From Dickeya poaceiphila (GTDB lineage: Bacteria; Pseudomonadota; Gammaproteobacteria; Enterobacterales; Enterobacteriaceae), in assembly GCF_007858975.2 (NCBI RefSeq), contig NZ_CP042220.2, positions 1,736,001-1,800,000 of the forward strand: DNA of 64,000 nucleotides, given 5' to 3'. Position numbers and translations under genes: made by a program. How positions within the stretch are numbered: position 1 is the stretch's first letter; each line of letters opens with the position of its first letter. The notes below the pieces were generated by a model. It searched no databases and was not told where the DNA came from. It saw only the letters and a list, made by a program, of their open reading frames with translations. Positions 33,911 through 43,955 of the stretch are shown in pieces.

Positions 33911-34171
33911 TACTCAAAATAATTCGAGTTGCAGAACAAAACGCTGATGTTTTGAACAATACACGTGTTTACCTTTCATTATAAGGTTGATGGCGTGCAT
34001 TTGTAATGCAGCAACCGGGCGGCATACCAGACGCTTACATCAGTGAGTGGTTGGGGAAGCGGTAACGCTGCCGGGGGCAACGATGAATGCAGCTGTTGTA
34101 GCATCAAGCAACGAGGCTCATGGACGGGCTGAGTAAAGTCAACGTGCCTGCAAACTCGAAATATGGCGGGA
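33911..34171. repeat. Diverged dispersed repeat between slyA and slyB
   Basis: The left end CAAAATAATTCGAGTTGCAG equals the left end of the 38991 copy and the right end CCTGCAAACTCGAAATATGG resembles its right end. The interior differs but shares TGTTTTGAACAA and neighbouring bases with the copy at 41226-41417. The interior folds locally (GGTAACGCTGCC and nearby). No gene is visible in 33858-34226. Confidence 0.65.
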
Positions 34172-34226
34172 ATATCGTGTGAATTATGGTATGTCTGAAT
34201 ATACTGGCCGAATTGATGACATGAAA

Positions 34227-34253
34227 CAATCACCACCCATTGGGTGGTGATTG
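34227..34253 (-). terminator. Hairpin terminator of slyB
   Basis: Perfect 13-bp stem CAATCACCACCCA / TGGGTGGTGATTG with a single-base centre, followed on the reverse strand by TTTC. Confidence 0.75.
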
Positions 34254-34264
34254 ACAATTGAATC

Positions 34265-34732
34265 TTAACGTGGAGACACGGTGATCGAGCGGCCATTGCT
34301 GGCCATCGCTACACGTTGACCTGCATGAAACTTGGTATCGCCTTGTTTTTGCACCACCATGATAGTGCTGCCATCATCTTTGCGAATTTCCAGCTCTACG
34401 CCCTGAACGCGGTTGACCGCGCCTTCAATACTGTTGCCTGCAACACCACCAGCAACTGCGCCTGCGGCGGTTGCCAGATTACGGCCAGTACCGCGACCAA
34501 TAGTATTACCAACCAATCCCCCTAGTACGGCGCCACCGATAGTACCGATGACATTGCTGTCTTCCCCAGCCTGAATCTGCACCGGACGGGTGGAGACAAT
34601 GGTGCCATAGGTTACCGTCTGAACTTGCTTAGCTTCGGATGCACTGTAAACGTCTCCTGACAGGGTGCTGGTATTGGCGCAGCCAGCCAGTGTGATACCT
34701 GCTAAAGTGATCACAAGAAAACGTTTCATCAT
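34265..34732 (-). CDS. slyB: Outer-membrane lipoprotein SlyB (Pcp family)
   Basis: SlyB is a glycine-zipper lipoprotein induced by PhoPQ that helps maintain outer-membrane integrity. The 155-residue precursor has the lipobox TLAGC, then a Gly-zipper segment (IGTIGGAVLGGLVGNTIGRG and TAAGAVAGGVAGNSI) and a beta-rich C-terminal part. Two adjacent ATG codons lie at the start; 34732 follows AGGAG. A possible PhoP box is present upstream. Confidence 0.95.
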   Translation of the reverse strand: MMKRFLVITLAGITLAGCANTSTLSGDVYSASEAKQVQTVTYGTIVSTRPVQIQAGEDSNVIGTIGGAVLGGLVGNTIGRGTGRNLATAAGAVAGGVAGNSIEGAVNRVQGVELEIRKDDGSTIMVVQKQGDTKFHAGQRVAMASNGRSITVSPR

Positions 34733-34863
34733 AGAAAGACTCCTGTTATAGCTGTGTCTGTGTCGGGGGCGCAGCCTGGGCCGACGAAGTTATGTCGCAT
34801 TATGGCGTGGTCGAAACCACCATTCTACTGTTTCGGTGGATACTCAGGATAGAATAGCGCGAC

Positions 34864-34880
34864 TAAATTGATAATAAACG
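34864..34880 (-). promoter_or_regulatory. Possible PhoP box upstream of slyB
   Basis: On the reverse strand CGTTTA-TTATC-AATTTA fits the PhoP direct repeat (T/G)GTTTA-N5-(T/G)GTTTA at 9 of 12 positions, with TATCCT 12 bp downstream as a -10. slyB is PhoP-activated in E. coli. This is a moderate match only. Confidence 0.4.
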
Positions 34881-35068
34881 CGTTATCAGGTTGTTTGTGA
34901 AGTCCTCTTTTTCTGAAAAAATGTCCCGAATGGTCATTTATTGCCCGAATAGTCTGTATGACAAAAAAGACAAAAGCTAACCAGAATAGGCCGTCGACGA
35001 ATCATCACTGTTAGACCCGTGAGGTTATGGCGTGACCAGCGATCATTTTGCATAACAAAGGTAATTCC

Positions 35069-36181
35069 ATGAGGTCTGGAAGATATATTGGTGTAATGTC
35101 CGGCACGAGTCTGGATGGTATCGATGTGGTGCTGGCTGCTATTGATGAGCACACTGTTGCTCAGCAAGCCAGTTACTGTCACCCGATTCCGCCAGTGATT
35201 CGACAGACGATATTGAGCATGAATCAGGGACAGGCAGTGACGCTTTCTGAACTGGGGCGATTGGATACCCGGCTCGGTGCACTGTTTGCCGACGCGGTAC
35301 AGGCGTTGTTACGTCAGACCGGGTTGAGTGCAAACGAGATTACGGCGATTGGTTGTCATGGGCAGACGGTCTGGCATGAGCCGGACGGCGATGCCCCTTG
35401 TACGATGCAAATTGGCGATTGCAACCGTATCGCCGCTGTTACCGGCATCACGACCGTTGGCGATTTTCGTCGGCGCGATATGGCGTTGGGCGGACAGGGC
35501 GCGCCGCTGGTGCCGGTGTTTCATCACGCACTGCTGCAACATCCGGTGGAACGGCGAATCGTACTGAATATCGGTGGAATCGCCAATATTTCAGTACTGG
35601 TGCCAGGACGTCCGGTAAAAGGCTATGACACCGGGCCGGGCAATATGCTGCTGGATGCCTGGGTGTGGCGCAACCGGGCGCAACCCTATGATAAAGATGC
35701 TGCCTGGGCGCTAACCGGGCAGGTGGATAACACGTTGCTAAGCCATATGCTGTCTGACCCTTATTTCGGGTTGCCGGCGCCGAAGAGTACCGGGCGTGAG
35801 TATTTCAATCTGTCATGGCTGGAAAGGCAGTTGACGGTTTTTCCCTATCTGCGACCGGAGGATGTTCAGGCGACACTGGTCGCGCTGACTGCGGAAACCA
35901 TTGCCGGGCAAGTGCTGCTGACCGGTGGTTGTGAGCGAATGCTGGTATGCGGTGGCGGGGCGCGTAACCCACTGCTGATGAGTCAGTTGTCGGCACGTCT
36001 GCCGGGCATTGAGGTCTGCACGACCGATAACTTCGGTATTCGTGGCGATGATATGGAAGCGCTGGCGTTCGCCTGGCTGGCGTTTCGCACCTTGTCAGGA
36101 TTGCCAGGCAATTTGCCATCCGTGACCGGCGCAAGCCGTGAAACCTTGCTGGGCGCGATTTATCCCGCGATGGTGGTGTAA
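35069..36181 (+). CDS. anmK: Anhydro-N-acetylmuramic acid kinase
   Basis: AnmK phosphorylates and opens 1,6-anhydroMurNAc to MurNAc-6-phosphate in cell-wall recycling. The frame is open from 35048, but ATG 35069 ([24 protein letters not shown] upstream) matches the family start and gives 370 residues. The N-terminal [12 protein letters not shown], the central [19 protein letters not shown] and the C-terminal VCGGGARNP mark the ASKHA sugar-kinase fold. It is followed by mliC, as in E. coli. Confidence 0.97.
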   Translation: MRSGRYIGVMSGTSLDGIDVVLAAIDEHTVAQQASYCHPIPPVIRQTILSMNQGQAVTLSELGRLDTRLGALFADAVQALLRQTGLSANEITAIGCHGQTVWHEPDGDAPCTMQIGDCNRIAAVTGITTVGDFRRRDMALGGQGAPLVPVFHHALLQHPVERRIVLNIGGIANISVLVPGRPVKGYDTGPGNMLLDAWVWRNRAQPYDKDAAWALTGQVDNTLLSHMLSDPYFGLPAPKSTGREYFNLSWLERQLTVFPYLRPEDVQATLVALTAETIAGQVLLTGGCERMLVCGGGARNPLLMSQLSARLPGIEVCTTDNFGIRGDDMEALAFAWLAFRTLSGLPGNLPSVTGASRETLLGAIYPAMVV

Positions 36182-36287
36182 TCGGATTTTGCTGAGAGGT
36201 CCGCCAGCGGTCTGTTGATAGACTTCTGCGTTGCTGGATTTACCTGGGTGGGATGCCAGGATCCGCTAATAACAGGAGAAGAATAGT

Positions 36288-36593
36288 ATGAAACCACTGC
36301 TCATCGCCGGTGTATTGCTGCTAAGCGGTTGCTCGCACCTGATGCCAGCGGCAAAGCCGCAGACGTTACATTACCAATGTGGCACCCTGCCACTGACCGT
36401 CATGCTCAATCCAGATCCACAGGGAGGCAGCGCGACTTTCCTGCTGGATGGCGAATCTCATACCCTCCCCAGGGTACCTGCCGGATACGGCACCCGTTAC
36501 AGTGATGACCGTTATGCGTTCTGGCGCAACGGCAATCAGGCGTTTATCGCGCGCGGCGATAGAATCATCGTTAATGATTGTGTGCTAAAGTAA
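36288..36593 (+). CDS. mliC: C-type lysozyme inhibitor lipoprotein MliC
   Basis: MliC is a membrane-bound inhibitor of C-type lysozyme that protects peptidoglycan from host lysozymes. The 101-residue precursor has the lipobox LLSGC at residue 15, the central [12 protein letters not shown] strand, and a C-terminal Cys (VNDCVLK) forming the expected disulfide with Cys in YQC. ATG 36288 follows AGGAG. It lies between anmK and pdxH, the conserved order. Confidence 0.92.
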   Translation: MKPLLIAGVLLLSGCSHLMPAAKPQTLHYQCGTLPLTVMLNPDPQGGSATFLLDGESHTLPRVPAGYGTRYSDDRYAFWRNGNQAFIARGDRIIVNDCVLK

Positions 36594-36691
36594 TCCGGCT
36601 CCATGTCGTTGCAGGCGTTGAGATTTTAACGAGGCGGGCGCAGAATGACTTTTCCCTCTTTTCTCGCCCGGTTAGGCAACGGCAGGATCTC

Positions 36692-37390
36692 ATGACCACT
36701 GAAAACGATGATGTCCGCAACAAGGTGGCGCTTGCGCCCGAACAGGCTGCGAGCGTCGATATCGCCGATTTGCGGCGCGAATATACCAAGGGCGGGCTGC
36801 GCCGCCACGACCTCACCGCTAACCCGCTCGATCTGTTTGAGCACTGGCTCAAGCAAGCCTGCGAAGCACAACTGGCGGACCCTACCGCGATGTGCGTAGC
36901 GACGGTTGATGAACAAGGCCAGCCTTATCAACGTATTGTGCTGCTGAAACACTATGACGAAAAAGGCATGGTGTTTTATACCAATATGGGCAGTCGCAAG
37001 GCACAGCAACTGGCGCTAAATGCGCGGATTAGCCTGTTGTTCCCCTGGCATATGCTGGAGCGTCAGGTCATCATCCTGGGCAAGGCGGAGAAATTGCCGA
37101 TGCTGGACGTAATGAAGTATTTCCATAGTCGTCCGCGCGATAGCCAGATCGGTGCCTGGGTTTCAAAACAGTCAAGCCGTATCTCCGCTCGCAGTATGCT
37201 GGAAAGCAAGTTCTTTGAAATGAAGCAGAAGTTTCAGCAAGGCGAGATTCCGTTACCGAGTTTCTGGGGCGGATTCCGTGTCACTATCGAGTCGATGGAA
37301 TTCTGGCAGGGAGGCGAACACCGTCTCCATGATCGTTTCCTGTACCAACGCGAAGGCGACAGCTGGACAATTGACCGGCTGGCACCGTAA
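36692..37390 (+). CDS. pdxH: Pyridoxamine 5'-phosphate oxidase
   Basis: PdxH oxidises pyridoxine and pyridoxamine phosphates to pyridoxal 5'-phosphate with FMN. The frame is open from 36578, overlapping mliC, but ATG 36692 ([15 protein letters not shown] upstream) gives 232 residues, slightly longer at the N-terminus than E. coli (218). Motifs are [48 protein letters not shown] and the terminal [19 protein letters not shown]. Confidence 0.97.
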   Translation: MTTENDDVRNKVALAPEQAASVDIADLRREYTKGGLRRHDLTANPLDLFEHWLKQACEAQLADPTAMCVATVDEQGQPYQRIVLLKHYDEKGMVFYTNMGSRKAQQLALNARISLLFPWHMLERQVIILGKAEKLPMLDVMKYFHSRPRDSQIGAWVSKQSSRISARSMLESKFFEMKQKFQQGEIPLPSFWGGFRVTIESMEFWQGGEHRLHDRFLYQREGDSWTIDRLAP

Positions 37391-37530
37391 ATCACTGGAA
37401 TTTGTTGCGCTAAGCGCTGGCACTCAGGGTGTCGGCGCTTTATTCTATGTCACCCTGAATTTTTCTTTCGCCAAAACGGCGAAAAGTCGTGTACCGGCAA
37501 AGGTGCAGTCGTTTATACATGGAGACTTTG

Positions 37531-38805
37531 ATGGCAAGCAATCTGATTCAACAATTGCAAGAGCGGGGCCTGGTGGCTCAGGTAACGGATGAGGGCGCGT
37601 TAGCAGAGCGACTGGCGCAGGGGCCAATTGCACTGTATTGCGGCTTTGATCCGACTGCCGACAGCTTGCATTTGGGACATCTGGTGCCACTGCTGTGCCT
37701 GAAACGCTTTCAGATGGCCGGTCATAAACCGGTGGCGCTGGTAGGCGGCGCGACGGGGTTGATCGGCGACCCAAGTTTCAAAGCCGCCGAGCGTAAACTG
37801 AATACTGAAGACACGGTGCAGGAGTGGGTGGAGAAAATCCGTCGTCAGGTCGCCCCTTTCCTGGATTTTGACTGTGGTACTAACAGTGCTGTGGCCGCCA
37901 ACAACTACGATTGGTTTGGTTCCATGAACGTGCTGACGTTTTTGCGTGATATCGGCAAGCACTTCTCCGTCAATCAGATGATCAACAAAGAAGCGGTCAA
38001 ACAGCGCCTGAACCGCGATGACGTGGGCATTTCCTTCACCGAGTTTTCCTACAACCTGTTGCAGGGCTACGACTTTGCTTCGCTGAATGCGCTGCATGGC
38101 GTGGAGTTGGAGATTGGTGGTTCTGATCAGTGGGGTAACATTACTTCTGGGATCGACCTGACGCGTCGCCTGCATCAGAAGCAGGTGTTCGGTTTGACGG
38201 TTCCGTTGATTACCAAGTCTGACGGTACTAAGTTCGGTAAAACTGAAAGTGGCGCGGTATGGTTGGACCCGAAAAAGACCAGCCCGTACAAGTTCTACCA
38301 GTTCTGGATCAACACCGCTGACGCGGATGTGTACCGCTTCCTGAAGTTCTTCACGTTCCTTGACATTGACGTTATCAATGCGCTGGAAGAAGAAGATAAG
38401 AATAGTGGCGTGGCGCCGCGTGCTCAGTATGTTCTGGCGGAAGAAGTGACCCGTCTGGTGCATGGCGAAGAGGGGCTGACAGCCGCCAGGCGTATCACCC
38501 AGAGCCTGTTTAACGGCAATCTGAGCGACCTGACCGAAGCCGATTTAGCGCAACTGGCACAAGACGGCGTACCGATGGTGGAACTGGCGACAGGCGCGGA
38601 TTTACAACAGGCGCTGGTTGATTCCGAATTGCAGCCCTCTCGCGGCCAGGCGCGCAAGACCATCGCGTCCAATGCGATTACCATCAACGGGGAAAAACAG
38701 TCTGATCCGGAATACACTTTCACGGATGCTGACCGTCTGTTTGGCCGTTACACCCTGCTGCGCCGGGGCAAGAAAAACTATTGTCTGGTCTGCTGGAAAG
38801 CGTAA
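37531..38805 (+). CDS. tyrS: Tyrosyl-tRNA synthetase
   Basis: TyrS charges tRNA-Tyr. ATG 37531 (GGAG upstream) gives 424 residues, the E. coli length. The class I signatures are HLGH in [11 protein letters not shown] and KFGKT (the KMSKS-type loop), with [15 protein letters not shown] before it. The C-terminal S4-like RNA-binding domain (about 350-424) includes [19 protein letters not shown]. It is followed by a clear terminator. Confidence 0.99.
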   Translation: MASNLIQQLQERGLVAQVTDEGALAERLAQGPIALYCGFDPTADSLHLGHLVPLLCLKRFQMAGHKPVALVGGATGLIGDPSFKAAERKLNTEDTVQEWVEKIRRQVAPFLDFDCGTNSAVAANNYDWFGSMNVLTFLRDIGKHFSVNQMINKEAVKQRLNRDDVGISFTEFSYNLLQGYDFASLNALHGVELEIGGSDQWGNITSGIDLTRRLHQKQVFGLTVPLITKSDGTKFGKTESGAVWLDPKKTSPYKFYQFWINTADADVYRFLKFFTFLDIDVINALEEEDKNSGVAPRAQYVLAEEVTRLVHGEEGLTAARRITQSLFNGNLSDLTEADLAQLAQDGVPMVELATGADLQQALVDSELQPSRGQARKTIASNAITINGEKQSDPEYTFTDADRLFGRYTLLRRGKKNYCLVCWKA

Positions 38806-38816
38806 TTGAACCACCG

Positions 38817-38843
38817 AAGGGAGCAGATGCTCCCTTTGTTTTT
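38817..38843 (+). terminator. Terminator of tyrS
   Basis: 9-bp stem AAGGGAGCA / TGCTCCCTT with a GA loop, followed by TGTTTTT. Confidence 0.93.
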
Positions 38844-38990
38844 CGGCACGCTCCCTGTGTTTTCCATGCCATGATTTCCACGCTATGACGGAAGACCGTA
38901 GCAACACCAGACAATGCGCATCGGCGAGTGTCGGTCGGCGGGATAAAGACAATACATGGTTTTATAGCAGGCAGGCTTAGAATAAACCGG

Positions 38991-39193
38991 TTTATACCCA
39001 AAATAATTCGAGTTGCAGGAAGGCGGCAAGAGAGTGACAAATTCGTTGGGAGCGAATTTGACCAGCCAACGGCTGGCCTCCGGTGAGAGACAGGATGTCT
39101 CTCATTTCATCCCGATGAGCTTACTTTAGTAAGTGATTCGGGTGAGCGAACGCAGCCAACACACCTGCAACTTGAAGTATGACGGGTTTATAA
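38991..39193. repeat. Full-length copy of the dispersed palindromic repeat (about 203 bp)
   Basis: The ends are inverted: TATACCCAAAATAATTCGAG then TTGCAGG at the left, and CCTGCAACTTGAAGTATGAC then GGGTTTATA at the right. In between are four separate short hairpins: CAAATTCG / CGAATTTG, CCAGCC / GGCTGG, TGAGAGACA / TGTCTCTCA and CTTAC / GTAAG. There is no coding capacity. Shorter or diverged relatives occur at 9611, 22395, 33911 and 41226. Nothing else is seen in 38844-39236 apart from the pdxY promoter region. Confidence 0.88.
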
Positions 39194-39236
39194 CAACAAA
39201 CGCAGTGCATTTAAGCAGGCAAGGGTAGTCACTTTC

Positions 39237-40097
39237 ATGAAAAATATACTGTCGATTCAGTCTCACGTGGTTTTTGGTCATGCCGGTAATAGCGCGGCGG
39301 AGTTTCCCATGCGCCGGATGGGCGTGAATGTCTGGCCGCTGAATACGGTGCAATTTTCCAATCATACCCAATATGGTCAGTGGACCGGCTGCGTTATGCC
39401 AGCTGATCATCTGACTGAGATTGCGCAGGGGATCAGCAATATTGATCATCTCAAGGACTGCGATGCGGTGTTGAGCGGGTATATCGGCTCACCGGAACAG
39501 GGCGGTCACATTCTGGAAGTGGTACGTCGAGTGAAAGCGGCTAATCCGCGTGCCATTTACTTCTGTGACCCAGTCATGGGTACGCCGGAAAAAGGCTGCA
39601 TTGTACCTGCGGGTGTAACCGATTTTCACTGTAATCAGTCTCTGCAGGCGAGCGACATGATCGCCCCCAATCTGCCGGAGCTGGAACTGCTCAGTGGTCG
39701 TACGGTGCATTCTGTAGATGAAGCCGTGCAGGCCAGCCGTGAGCTTTGTCTGCGTGGACCGAAGCTGGTGCTGGTTAAGCATCTGAGTCGTGCGGCGACC
39801 AGTAAAAACAGTTTTGAAATGTTGCTGGTAACGCCGCAAGAGGCCTGGCATATCCAGCGTCCGTTGGTGGACTTTGGGCCGCGTCAGCCGGTAGGTGTTG
39901 GCGACCTGACTAGTGGTCTGCTGCTGGTTAACCTGCTCAAAGGCGTTGCGCCGCAAAGTGCGCTGGAACATACCACCGCAGCGGTCTATGAAGTGATGCT
40001 GGTGACGAAAGAAATGGAGCAGTACGAATTGCAACTGGTTGCAGCACAGGATGGTATTGTGCAGCCACGTCATCATTTCCAGGCAGTTCGCCTGTAA
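39237..40097 (+). CDS. pdxY: Pyridoxal kinase PdxY
   Basis: PdxY phosphorylates pyridoxal in the B6 salvage pathway, complementing PdxH two genes upstream. The 286-residue ribokinase-fold protein begins [18 protein letters not shown] and has [25 protein letters not shown] and the ATP/anion-hole region [11 protein letters not shown]. The start ATG 39237 lies only 44 bp after the repeat element, so the promoter is either within or against that element. A terminator follows. Confidence 0.97.
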   Translation: MKNILSIQSHVVFGHAGNSAAEFPMRRMGVNVWPLNTVQFSNHTQYGQWTGCVMPADHLTEIAQGISNIDHLKDCDAVLSGYIGSPEQGGHILEVVRRVKAANPRAIYFCDPVMGTPEKGCIVPAGVTDFHCNQSLQASDMIAPNLPELELLSGRTVHSVDEAVQASRELCLRGPKLVLVKHLSRAATSKNSFEMLLVTPQEAWHIQRPLVDFGPRQPVGVGDLTSGLLLVNLLKGVAPQSALEHTTAAVYEVMLVTKEMEQYELQLVAAQDGIVQPRHHFQAVRL

Positions 40098-40109
40098 CAC
40101 CGGCTTGCA

Positions 40110-40135
40110 ACAACGGGGCATATGCCCCGTTGCTT
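40110..40135 (+). terminator. Terminator between pdxY and gstA
   Basis: 10-bp stem CAACGGGGCA / TGCCCCGTTG with a TA loop. Only a weak T-rich tail; convergent genes on both sides. Confidence 0.75.
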
Positions 40136-40169
40136 GCCACACCATCGCGCATTTCAGTATGTCATAACG

Positions 40170-40784
40170 TCAGAATTTGACGTCAAGCCCTTCTGCCGTC
40201 AACGCTTTTTCCACCGCTGGTCGCCCTGCAACACGCTCCAGATACGCTGTCAGCGCCGGGAACTGGATCAGGTCAAACTTCAGATCGTGCGCCCAACGAG
40301 AGATGGTGAACAGGTAAGCATCGGCGACGCCAAACCGGTTGCCCACCAGATAATCGTGCTCGCTCAGTACCTGATTCAGATAACGGAAACGTTGTTCCAG
40401 ATAACTCTTCAGCAAATCTTTGTACAGTTCAGGCGTACCAGGGCGAAACAACGGGGTAAAGGATTTGTGCAGTTCGGTAGAAATGTAAGCCAGCCACTCA
40501 ATGGCGCGATAATGATGAATGGTGCTGGGTGGGGCTATCAAATTATATTGCGGCGCTTTGTCTGCCAGATACAAGGCAATGGCAATGTTTTCTGTCAGGA
40601 TGGTGCCGTCATCCAGCGTCAGTGCCGGCACCATGCCTTTAGGGTTGATCTGCAGGTAGTCACTTCCCTGTTCGGTTTTCTTGGTACGCAGGTCAACATT
40701 CACCAATGTGAACTTGGCCCGTGTCTCATGCAGAATGATGTGAGGAAACAGTGAGCAACTTCCCGGCTTGTAGTAGAGTTTCAT
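40170..40784 (-). CDS. gstA: Glutathione S-transferase (beta class)
   Basis: GstA conjugates glutathione to electrophiles and has peroxidase activity. The frame is open further upstream, but ATG 40784 (MKLYYKPGSC, with AAGGA upstream) matches the family N-terminus and gives 204 residues (E. coli 201). Cys10 in KPGSCS is the beta-class catalytic cysteine; the thioredoxin-fold domain (1-80, NPKGMVPAL) is followed by the helical domain with ADAYLFTISRWA. It follows pdxY, as in E. coli. Confidence 0.96.
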   Translation of the reverse strand: MKLYYKPGSCSLFPHIILHETRAKFTLVNVDLRTKKTEQGSDYLQINPKGMVPALTLDDGTILTENIAIALYLADKAPQYNLIAPPSTIHHYRAIEWLAYISTELHKSFTPLFRPGTPELYKDLLKSYLEQRFRYLNQVLSEHDYLVGNRFGVADAYLFTISRWAHDLKFDLIQFPALTAYLERVAGRPAVEKALTAEGLDVKF

Positions 40785-41225
40785 TCGCCATTCCTTCAGT
40801 AAACGTCTTTGCAGTGAGTCGTAGTGTCGTAAAAGTGTTCGCAACGGTAAACATTTTCACATGATCGTGTAAATTGATATTGCTATAAATCACAGGGTCT
40901 GGCTGTGCGCGGCATCGCAAGATAAGAGTACTGTGAAATCAATGTACTGCTGGGCCATCGCCTTTTTCCGATGTCCATATCCGGGGCAACTCATCTCCTT
41001 AATCTTGTTGTTATCGGTTACAACGCGAGAATGTTCACCTTTGCGTGAGGTTTATCTTGCTATTAACCCTGCCTTTGTTTGCTATCAGCCTCCATCCGGG
41101 GCTGATTTTGACCGTTGTGTGGTGATCTACGGGAATTGTGCATTGTGCACTTGTACTGATTGTACGGATGCAGTATTAGTAGTTGATTACTTAATGCCAT
41201 GATTAATAAGATAAAATTATATCAC
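40785..41225. other. gstA upstream region, no supported gene
   Basis: A frame of 89 codons at 40933-41202 exists but has no ribosome-binding site and a cysteine-rich, unfamiliar product, so I do not call it. A short palindrome GTGCATTGTGCAC lies near 41136. The gstA promoter must be at the left end. Confidence 0.35.
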
Positions 41226-41417
41226 ACCAAATAATTCGATTGGCAGCAAAAGTGCTCGTGTTTTGAACAACATAGGTCGTGTTTTGAATAATGCGGTTTG
41301 TTTTTTTGAATAAAATAGTTTGTTAGCCCTTCAGAATAAGGCCATGAGTAGCTTGGTAGTATCGCTTGTTGCGTTCCTGAAGGGAGGACATAGTGCACAA
41401 CCTCAAATAGGGCGGGG
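41226..41417. repeat. Diverged dispersed repeat just upstream of the oligopeptide-binding protein gene
   Basis: Left end AAATAATTCGATTGGCAGC and right end ACCTCAAATAGGGCGGGG resemble the ends of the 33911 copy, and TGTTTTGAACAA is shared inside. The right end is only about 7 bp before the ribosome-binding site of the next gene, so part of that gene's promoter or leader must lie within the element. Confidence 0.55.
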
Positions 41418-41435
41418 ATAATAGTGGAGAATGGA

Positions 41436-43055
41436 ATGACGATAGACACGCGTTGGCTGGCATCTGTATTGGGTGCATTGAGTTTTGTTACGGTTTCGGT
41501 GCAGGCGGCGGTGGTGCCTGCTGGTGTGCAACTGGCGGAGCAACAGGAGCTGGTGCGCGCGAACGGTTCTGAACCGGCGTCGCTGGACCCGCATAAAGTA
41601 GAAAGTGACGTAGAAGGTAATCTGATTCACGATTTTTTCGAAAAACTGGTGTCAGTACGCGATGATGGTACGGTGATGCCCGGTTTGGCGGAACGCTGGG
41701 AAAATAAAGATAATCAGGTTTGGATCTTCCACCTGCGCCCTGGGCTGAAATGGTCGGATGGTAGCCCGATCACTGCCGATGACGTCGTATTCAGTTGGCA
41801 GCGCCTGGTTGATCCCAAAACCTTGTCGCCGTACCAGTCTTACCTTGGCAGTATGCATGTGCTTAACGCAGGCGACATTATCGCTGGCAAAAAGAGTCCG
41901 CAGGAGCTGGGCATCAAGGCGCTGGATAAGCAGACGGTACAGGTCACGCTGGATCAACCGCTGTCCTATTTCCTGCCGATGGTTGACCACTATGTGATGG
42001 TCGCCCTTCCTAAAGCTGCGATTGAGAAATTCGGCGATAAATGGACACAACCCGCTAATTTTGTCGGCAGTGGCCCGTTTGTTCCTACCGAGTGGGTTGT
42101 CAATGAACGCATCACCGCCAAACGTAACATAAATTATTGGGATAACGCTCACACGGTGTTGAACAAAGTGACCTATCTGGCGATTGTTTCCAATACAGCC
42201 GAAGTGAATCGCTACAAGGCCGGGGAGGTCGATACGACCTTCACCATGCCCAGCCAATTGTTCAGCGCCCTGAAGCGAGAATTACCGAATGAAGTGAAAG
42301 TTACGCCGTACCTTTCAACGTATATCTATCGCTTCAATACGCAGAAACCGCCGTTCAATGACCCCAGGGTCAGGCGTGCACTGGATTTGGCGCTCGATAA
42401 AAGTGTCATTGCCGACAAAGTGCTGGGACAAGGCCAGGTGCCGGCGTATAACTACGTACCGCGCGGCATGGCCGGCTATACCAGTAATCAGCCGGAATGG
42501 GCGGGCTGGACGCAGCAGCAGCGTAATGCCGAAGCGAAAAAATTGCTCAAGGAAGCAGGCTATGATGCAAGCCATCCGCTGAAATTCCAGTTATTGTATA
42601 ACACCTCCGAATCACATCAAAAGATCGCTATCGCTGCTGCATCAATGTGGAAACAGAATCTTGGTGTGGAAGCGACACTACTGAATCAGGAGTGGAAAAC
42701 CCTGTTGGACACCTCACGCACCGGTAATTTTGAGGTGGTAAGGAGCTCCTGGGGTGCTGACTATAACGAGCCGTCCACCTATTTCGATACTTTGCGCGCC
42801 AACGACAGCAACAACACGGGCAAGTTTACTGACAACGCTTACGATCAGGTGCTGGACAAGGCGGTTAAGGCATCGTCGTTAGACAAGCGCAATATGTTCT
42901 ATCATCAGGCGGAGACTATCCTGCAACAGCAAATGCCGCTGATCCCTATCTATTACTATGTACGTAGCCAGATGGTGAAACCGTATGTGGGCGGGTTCAA
43001 GCCCGATTTGAAAGGGGATTATTACAGTAAGGATATCTACATCATCAAACATTGA
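41436..43055 (+). CDS. Periplasmic oligopeptide-binding protein (OppA/MppA family)
   Basis: The solute-binding protein of a peptide ABC transporter, closest in my reading to MppA/OppA, which bind murein tripeptide or oligopeptides and deliver them to OppBCDF. ATG 41436 has GTGGAG at good spacing; the in-frame GTG at 41424 is less likely. The 539-residue precursor has a signal peptide (cleavage near VQA), then NGSEPASLDPHKVES, the cluster-5 SBP motif, and blocks such as GSGPFVPTEWVVNE and LLYNTSESHQKIAIAAASMWK. No permease genes are adjacent, as with mppA, so it would share a transporter encoded elsewhere. Confidence 0.88.
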   Translation: MTIDTRWLASVLGALSFVTVSVQAAVVPAGVQLAEQQELVRANGSEPASLDPHKVESDVEGNLIHDFFEKLVSVRDDGTVMPGLAERWENKDNQVWIFHLRPGLKWSDGSPITADDVVFSWQRLVDPKTLSPYQSYLGSMHVLNAGDIIAGKKSPQELGIKALDKQTVQVTLDQPLSYFLPMVDHYVMVALPKAAIEKFGDKWTQPANFVGSGPFVPTEWVVNERITAKRNINYWDNAHTVLNKVTYLAIVSNTAEVNRYKAGEVDTTFTMPSQLFSALKRELPNEVKVTPYLSTYIYRFNTQKPPFNDPRVRRALDLALDKSVIADKVLGQGQVPAYNYVPRGMAGYTSNQPEWAGWTQQQRNAEAKKLLKEAGYDASHPLKFQLLYNTSESHQKIAIAAASMWKQNLGVEATLLNQEWKTLLDTSRTGNFEVVRSSWGADYNEPSTYFDTLRANDSNNTGKFTDNAYDQVLDKAVKASSLDKRNMFYHQAETILQQQMPLIPIYYYVRSQMVKPYVGGFKPDLKGDYYSKDIYIIKH

Positions 43056-43075
43056 TAAAGATGCGGGTGAAGATA

Positions 43076-43099
43076 TGCCAGGCGGCTAGCCGCCTGGCA
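43076..43099. terminator. Hairpin between the binding-protein gene and ribA
   Basis: Perfect 10-bp stem TGCCAGGCGG / CCGCCTGGCA with a CTAG loop; fully palindromic, placed between two convergent genes. No strong T-run. Confidence 0.75.
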
Positions 43100-43108
43100 T
43101 TATAGTGA

Positions 43109-43702
43109 TTATTGCGTATCCAGTAGGTGACCCATTTTGGCCGCTTTGGTTGCCAGATAATGTTCGTTTTTCGGATTACGACCGACGATCAGTGGCACAC
43201 GTTCTACGATATTGATGCCTGCTTCAGTCAAGATAGTGACCTTTTTCGGGTTGTTGGTCAGCAGGCGCACGGCTTCCACGTTCAACAACTTAAACATGTC
43301 GGCACAGAGTGTGAAGTCGCGCTCGTCGGCGGCGAAGCCCAATTGGTGATTGGCTTCGACCGTATCGGCCCCCTGATCCTGCAGGGCATAAGCGCGGATT
43401 TTGTTCAGTAGCCCGATATTGCGTCCCTCCTGACGGTGATACAACAGCACGCCTCGTCCCTCTTCGGCAATGTGGTTCAGGGCCGCTTCCAGTTGAAAAC
43501 CGCAATCACAACGCAGGCTAAACAATGCATCTCCGGTCAGACATTCCGAATGTACTCTGGCGAGTACCGGTTCTGGACCGGAAATATCACCGTAAACCAA
43601 CGCCAGGTGATCGTGCCCGGTAGCCGTTTCCTCAAATCCTACCATCAGGAAATCGCCCCATGGGGTGGGTAGTTTGGCTTCCGCCACCCGTTTTAGCTGC
43701 AT
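43109..43702 (-). CDS. ribA: GTP cyclohydrolase II
   Basis: RibA converts GTP to the diaminopyrimidine precursor of riboflavin. The frame runs to 43714, but ATG 43702 ([22 protein letters not shown] upstream) is the conserved start and gives 197 residues. Zinc ligands Cys54, Cys65 and Cys67 lie in [18 protein letters not shown], and the catalytic region is [22 protein letters not shown]. It is divergent from pgpB. Together with ribE in this window it is part of the scattered enterobacterial riboflavin pathway. Confidence 0.98.
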   Translation of the reverse strand: MQLKRVAEAKLPTPWGDFLMVGFEETATGHDHLALVYGDISGPEPVLARVHSECLTGDALFSLRCDCGFQLEAALNHIAEEGRGVLLYHRQEGRNIGLLNKIRAYALQDQGADTVEANHQLGFAADERDFTLCADMFKLLNVEAVRLLTNNPKKVTILTEAGINIVERVPLIVGRNPKNEHYLATKAAKMGHLLDTQ

Positions 43703-43955
43703 GTTAATCTCCAACGTGTAAATGATAAATTCCTTGCTCCGTACTGGAGGGGAATCCTTATCAACACTACCGGGTTTTTCCCGGCAGCAGGATAGTCCGT
43801 TGTCTCTCTGACTTATGAATAAAGGTTCGGAATTATCGTGGTTTTGTTGACATAACTGACAAGTATTTTACGTCATACTCACAATCGATGCGCTCTTTTT
43901 TGATAAATTTGTGAAAATTTTGTTCTGATATCCTGCTGAATTATAGGGAGAAGTA

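Noticed and set aside
40933..41202. 89-codon frame between gstA and the oligopeptide-binding gene
   Set aside because: No ribosome-binding site, unusual cysteine-rich composition, and no resemblance to anything I know.
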